Positions 61,139-64,000 of a DNA stretch of 64,000 nt are shown here, one piece after another. A model generated the notes under the pieces. The model saw only the letters and a program-made list of their open reading frames with translations, made no database searches and was not told the origin of the DNA. Each line of letters begins with the position of its first letter. Position 1 is the stretch's first letter. The stretch covers positions 558,001 through 622,000 of the forward strand of contig NZ_QXED01000003.1 in assembly GCF_003583365.1 (NCBI RefSeq), read 5' to 3'. This DNA comes from Fibrisoma montanum. Its GTDB lineage: Bacteria > Bacteroidota > Bacteroidia > Cytophagales > Spirosomataceae. Position numbers and translations under genes: made by a program.

Positions 61139-61795
61139 ATGAGAGTTCTTCTTTTCAGTCTATTACTCGTCAGCAGTTTGTCCTGCTTTGCCCAATATCA
61201 GCCGCTGGGGCCTATCTCGATGTGGACCAACGGTTACGTAGTTACTGCCGAAAACGACACCATTCGCGGCCGCGTCCGGGTTGGTTCCACCGTCAATGAT
61301 TCACCGGCGGGAATCGTTGTCGAAACCACCGACGGCAAAAAGGTAAAAGTAAAAGGCGAAACCCTGCGCGTACTGGCCCAGCGCATTCCTGACTTTGCGT
61401 ATTCGACCGGCAGCATTCCCCGCAGCCGCGACCTGATCGTATTCGAACGCGTACCGAATCCCCGGCGCAACGGAAAACTGATGCTGCTGGAACGCCTGAC
61501 CCCGCCCGGTGGCCGCGTTGCCCTGTACTTTGACGTATCGGGCTGGAAACGCACCGTTGAATACAGCTTCGGCAATTTCACCCTGGGCACCAATCCGCAG
61601 GACCTCAGCTACGTCATCGTTAAAGACAACCAGGAGTCGCTCATCGCCAAACGGGGCGATGTGGAAACCGTACACGAAAAACTCTTCGGCGACTGTCCCG
61701 CCTTTATCCGCCAGTATCCATCGGCTATGCCCCGGATGTGGAATCGCTTCGGCGAGATGGTCGATGCCTATAATCACCTCTGCTTGCAACAGTAA
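61139..61795 (+). CDS. Secreted protein of unknown function, 218 aa
   Basis: A signal peptide (MRVLLFSLLLVSSLSCFAQ) is followed by a soluble domain (WTNGYVVTAENDTIRGRVRV, GKKVKVKGETLRVLAQRIPD, RVALYFDVSGWKRTVEYSFG, EKLFGDCPAFIRQYPSAMPR). The YVVTAENDTIRGRV opening is a pattern common to envelope proteins of Cytophagales, but the family is not known to me. It is followed by a hairpin and an S1/P1 nuclease. Confidence 0.65.
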   Translation: MRVLLFSLLLVSSLSCFAQYQPLGPISMWTNGYVVTAENDTIRGRVRVGSTVNDSPAGIVVETTDGKKVKVKGETLRVLAQRIPDFAYSTGSIPRSRDLIVFERVPNPRRNGKLMLLERLTPPGGRVALYFDVSGWKRTVEYSFGNFTLGTNPQDLSYVIVKDNQESLIAKRGDVETVHEKLFGDCPAFIRQYPSAMPRMWNRFGEMVDAYNHLCLQQ

Positions 61796-61814
61796 CCAAC
61801 ACTCATGAACAGGC

Positions 61815-61854
61815 CGACGGGCCGGGATGCCGAAACGGTTTTCCCGGCCCGTCG
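61815..61854. terminator. Hairpin terminator after the 218-aa gene
   Basis: A perfect 13-bp inverted repeat CGACGGGCCGGGA (61815-61827) / its complement (61842-61854) with a 14-bp loop. Confidence 0.7.
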
Positions 61855-61857
61855 TCG

Positions 61858-61865
61858 TATCTTTG
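61858..61865 (+). promoter_or_regulatory. Bacteroidota-type -7 promoter box for the S1/P1 gene
   Basis: TATCTTTG fits TAnnTTTG, 25 bp before the ATG at 61891. Confidence 0.5.
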
Positions 61866-61890
61866 CGGTTCTTACTAACCTATTTCAGTA

Positions 61891-62829
61891 ATGCAATCCG
61901 CTTTACGGCTGAAACGGGCCTGGCTCTGGCTGCTCGTGTTCAGCATGGCCGGCCCATCCTACGGCTGGAACAAACCAACCCACATGGCGATCGGGGCTAT
62001 CGCGTACCGCGACCTGCAGGCCAGATCGCCCCGAAAACTCGCCCGCGTTGTCGAAATTCTGCGGCAGCATCCCGATACGAAGACCCGATGGGCTTCTATG
62101 CTCCGGGATTCATCGCTGACCGACGACGAAAAAGACCGGTACCTGTTCATGCTGGCGGCCCGCTGGCCCGACGACATCCGCGGGCAGAACAACCCGAACG
62201 ATCACGCGAGCTGGCACTTCATCAACTACGTCTACAACCCCGGCCTGGGGATAGCCCGTACCGATTCAACGCTGGCTACCGGCGAGAACATCCTGCAGGC
62301 GTTCGAGCAGAACCGGAAAATCCTGACCAGCGACGCTCCCGATAGTAGCAAAGCCATTGCCCTCTGCTGGCTGTTTCACCTGGCGGGCGATGTTCACATG
62401 CCCCTTCACACGGCCGCTCTGATCAGTCCGCAGTTTCCGGAAGGCGACAGGGGTGGGAATCTGTTCAAGATCAAAATGGCCATGAGCAACCCCACGCTCA
62501 ACCTGCACTCCTTCTGGGACGGTATGCTGCTGGGAAAAGACGCGTTCAGAGCCGCCGACCAACTGGCTATTTCACTGAGTCAGGCGCATACCCGCCGTGA
62601 ACTGCCGCGGCCCCGTAAACCCGATATCACCAGCTGGTCGAAAGAAAGCTTTGACCTGGCCCGCACCATGGCGTATCAGCAGGGGCAGCTTCAGGGCGGC
62701 ACCGGCAACGACGGCGTCGTGCTACCTACCGGCTATGTGGACTCCGTGAAACCAATTGCCGAACAGCAGGTCGCCTGGGCCGGCCATCGGCTGGCGGTTG
62801 AACTGCTGGCAGACGTTAAAAAGCGATAG
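61891..62829 (+). CDS. S1/P1-family nuclease
   Basis: A 312-residue secreted enzyme. The signal is WLWLLVFSMAGPSYG and the mature chain begins with Trp (WNKPTHMAIGAIAYRDLQ), which is typical: the N-terminal Trp and early His are zinc ligands. Further ligands are in ASWHFINYVYN, WLFHLAGDVHMPLHTAA and NLHSFWDGMLL (His...Asp). S1/P1 enzymes cut single-stranded DNA and RNA and release 3'-phosphates. Expected in the periplasm or outside. A weak hairpin follows (62873-62910). Confidence 0.92.
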   Translation: MQSALRLKRAWLWLLVFSMAGPSYGWNKPTHMAIGAIAYRDLQARSPRKLARVVEILRQHPDTKTRWASMLRDSSLTDDEKDRYLFMLAARWPDDIRGQNNPNDHASWHFINYVYNPGLGIARTDSTLATGENILQAFEQNRKILTSDAPDSSKAIALCWLFHLAGDVHMPLHTAALISPQFPEGDRGGNLFKIKMAMSNPTLNLHSFWDGMLLGKDAFRAADQLAISLSQAHTRRELPRPRKPDITSWSKESFDLARTMAYQQGQLQGGTGNDGVVLPTGYVDSVKPIAEQQVAWAGHRLAVELLADVKKR

Positions 62830-62872
62830 TCGACGGTCAATTCACCATACACTAAATCGGGCAGCCGCTTTC

Positions 62873-62910
62873 CGGGACCGCGTGTGTACCTTGGTACCAT
62901 GCGGTCCCGG
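62873..62910. terminator. Hairpin downstream of the S1/P1 gene
   Basis: CCGGGACCGC (62873-62882) / GCGGTCCCGG (62901-62910), 18-bp loop, followed by CTTTAG. Confidence 0.5.
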
Positions 62911-62959
62911 CTTTAGTGTAATACGTCCGGGGCTTCAGCGAGTAACGTAGTAACCCGCC

Positions 62960-64000
62960 ATGGTACCGAAACCCTTCTCCAGCCCCGCCCCTGCCCAATT
63001 CATACCCACCGTAGCAGACGTCGATCGGATTGCCGCCTTGACCGATCCGGTACTTCGTAACCTGCAAATTACCCAGTGCTATTCGGACGTATCGGCAGCC
63101 TTTCGGGCACAGATCGGTATGAGTGCGAACTGGTGTACATTCGCGACCTGGGCTTCCAAACAAGCCGGGCAGACCATTCGGCGTGAAGACCTGATCCGTA
63201 CGGTTGAAGCCGTATTAAGTACAGATCAGGCAATCAGCCAGGCGTTGCTGCGGCTCATTACCCTGGCCAAACAACTCGATGCTACACCCGATACGTCGGT
63301 GCTTCAGCAATCGGTCTGGTACGGGCTGCTGATCGCAGCCGCCGACCGAGCCAGTGATGCCGTCAGTCGCGGGAATAAAAAAGTATTCGAGGAGATAGCC
63401 CGGGAGTTCGCCCGCTTCATGGCTACGTGCGGGTCGGACACAGTATTTACGCAACCCCACCTGGATGCCTTCTGCGACGGCCTACGCCCCGGTGATCCAC
63501 CCCACGGCCAGCGGTATCTGCGTCAGGCTTTCACGCACTATTATCAATCGCGGTTTGAGACCGACCCGAAAAAGCAGTGTGAACTCCGGTTGCTGGCCAA
63601 TCTGGAAGTGGGTTTTCACGAGCAGACCCGACTCCAGCCCGAGATTGCCGAATCATTGAACGCAGCCACCATAGACGGCAATGAACTGAAACGCCAACTG
63701 CGCGAACTGCTCTTTCCGACCGGAAGCTGGCTGAGCCGTTTGCGGCTATCGTTCCTCGATCTGTTTGGGCAGACGAACGCGCTGGACAAGGCCCTCGACC
63801 GGCTGGTTAGTCTCGTACAGGTGCAAATCCGATCAGCTATTACGACCCACCTGATGACCCTGACCTTTCCGCCCAACGTGCGCTTACGACTGGGTCACGA
63901 CCTGACCACTACGTTCCCAGCATCACTCCGAACCCTAACCAACGCTGATTTACGGAGCCTGCTCGGGCAGATTGACCTGTCGCCCGATAGTCTGAACCAG
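62960..64000 (+). CDS. Conserved uncharacterised protein, cut by the window end
   Basis: A 347-codon open frame reaching the last base, beginning [20 protein letters not shown]. Helix-rich: [91 protein letters not shown]. The [14 protein letters not shown] motif is a conserved sequence in a family of unknown function seen in Actinobacteria and some Bacteroidota. There is no signal peptide. Function unknown. Confidence 0.75.
   Translation, partial: MVPKPFSSPAPAQFIPTVADVDRIAALTDPVLRNLQITQCYSDVSAAFRAQIGMSANWCTFATWASKQAGQTIRREDLIRTVEAVLSTDQAISQALLRLITLAKQLDATPDTSVLQQSVWYGLLIAAADRASDAVSRGNKKVFEEIAREFARFMATCGSDTVFTQPHLDAFCDGLRPGDPPHGQRYLRQAFTHYYQSRFETDPKKQCELRLLANLEVGFHEQTRLQPEIAESLNAATIDGNELKRQLRELLFPTGSWLSRLRLSFLDLFGQTNALDKALDRLVSLVQVQIRSAITTHLMTLTFPPNVRLRLGHDLTTTFPASLRTLTNADLRSLLGQIDLSPDSLNQ

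Overview
The window reads as chromosomal DNA of a GC-rich (mid-50s % by eye) Cytophagales bacterium (Bacteroidota), closest in character to Spirosoma and relatives. The signs are a type IX secretion C-terminal tail, SusC-free PF14905 outer-membrane barrels with carboxypeptidase-regulatory N-termini, twin-arginine Gfo/Idh/MocA and TIM-barrel isomerase proteins, GH95/GH18/sulfatase enzymes, SatD-DUF3307 and DUF805/DUF3592 genes, and TAnnTTTG promoter boxes. I see no rRNA, tRNA, CRISPR or transposase gene. The genus is inference.

Layout. 1-5.5 kb: start of an exported 2Fe-2S dehydrogenase subunit, an esterase, a SatD-DUF3307 pair behind two palindromic operators, and a GlxA-type regulator overlapping an exported DJ-1 protein. 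5.7-17.3 kb: ELWxxDGT/T9SS protein, SGNH hydrolase, second esterase, VOC proteins, AraC regulator with SDR, GH18 chitinase with an MFS transporter. 17.4-32.2 kb: ZU5-like lipoprotein, GH95 fucosidase with a decayed GH95 tail nearby, M61 and M1 peptidases, haloperoxidase-like lipoprotein, small unknowns, ClC channel. 32.4-38.4 kb: SnoaL-like protein, MNT/HEPN toxin-antitoxin pair, DEAD-box helicase, Gfo/Idh oxidoreductase, a glycosidase-like protein framed by two palindromic repeats, DinB.

38.4-42.3 kb is the accessory region and the most interesting part. Four short or medium, AT-rich, same-strand ORFs of unknown function are each followed by a related palindromic element bounded by GCCCAAC and GTTGG(G/T)(C/T). 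This matches the RYYYAAC...GTTRRRY core boxes of integron attC sites, in the right orientation and just after each ORF. No integrase is present, so the region looks like a CALIN-type gene-cassette array (attC cluster lacking an integrase) or an attC-like system not yet described in this phylum. The elements share an unusually conserved interior and an extra upstream motif.

42.3-64 kb: DsrE protein, TIM-barrel isomerase, sigma/anti-sigma/DUF4097 operon, an alpha/beta hydrolase, then a carbohydrate/nucleoside-scavenging neighbourhood (beta-helix protein, Gfo/Idh, PF14905 barrel, sulfatase, nucleoside hydrolase), a second PF14905 barrel, an S1/P1 nuclease and the start of a conserved unknown gene cut by the window end. 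Most long antisense ORFs are shadows of GC-rich genes.
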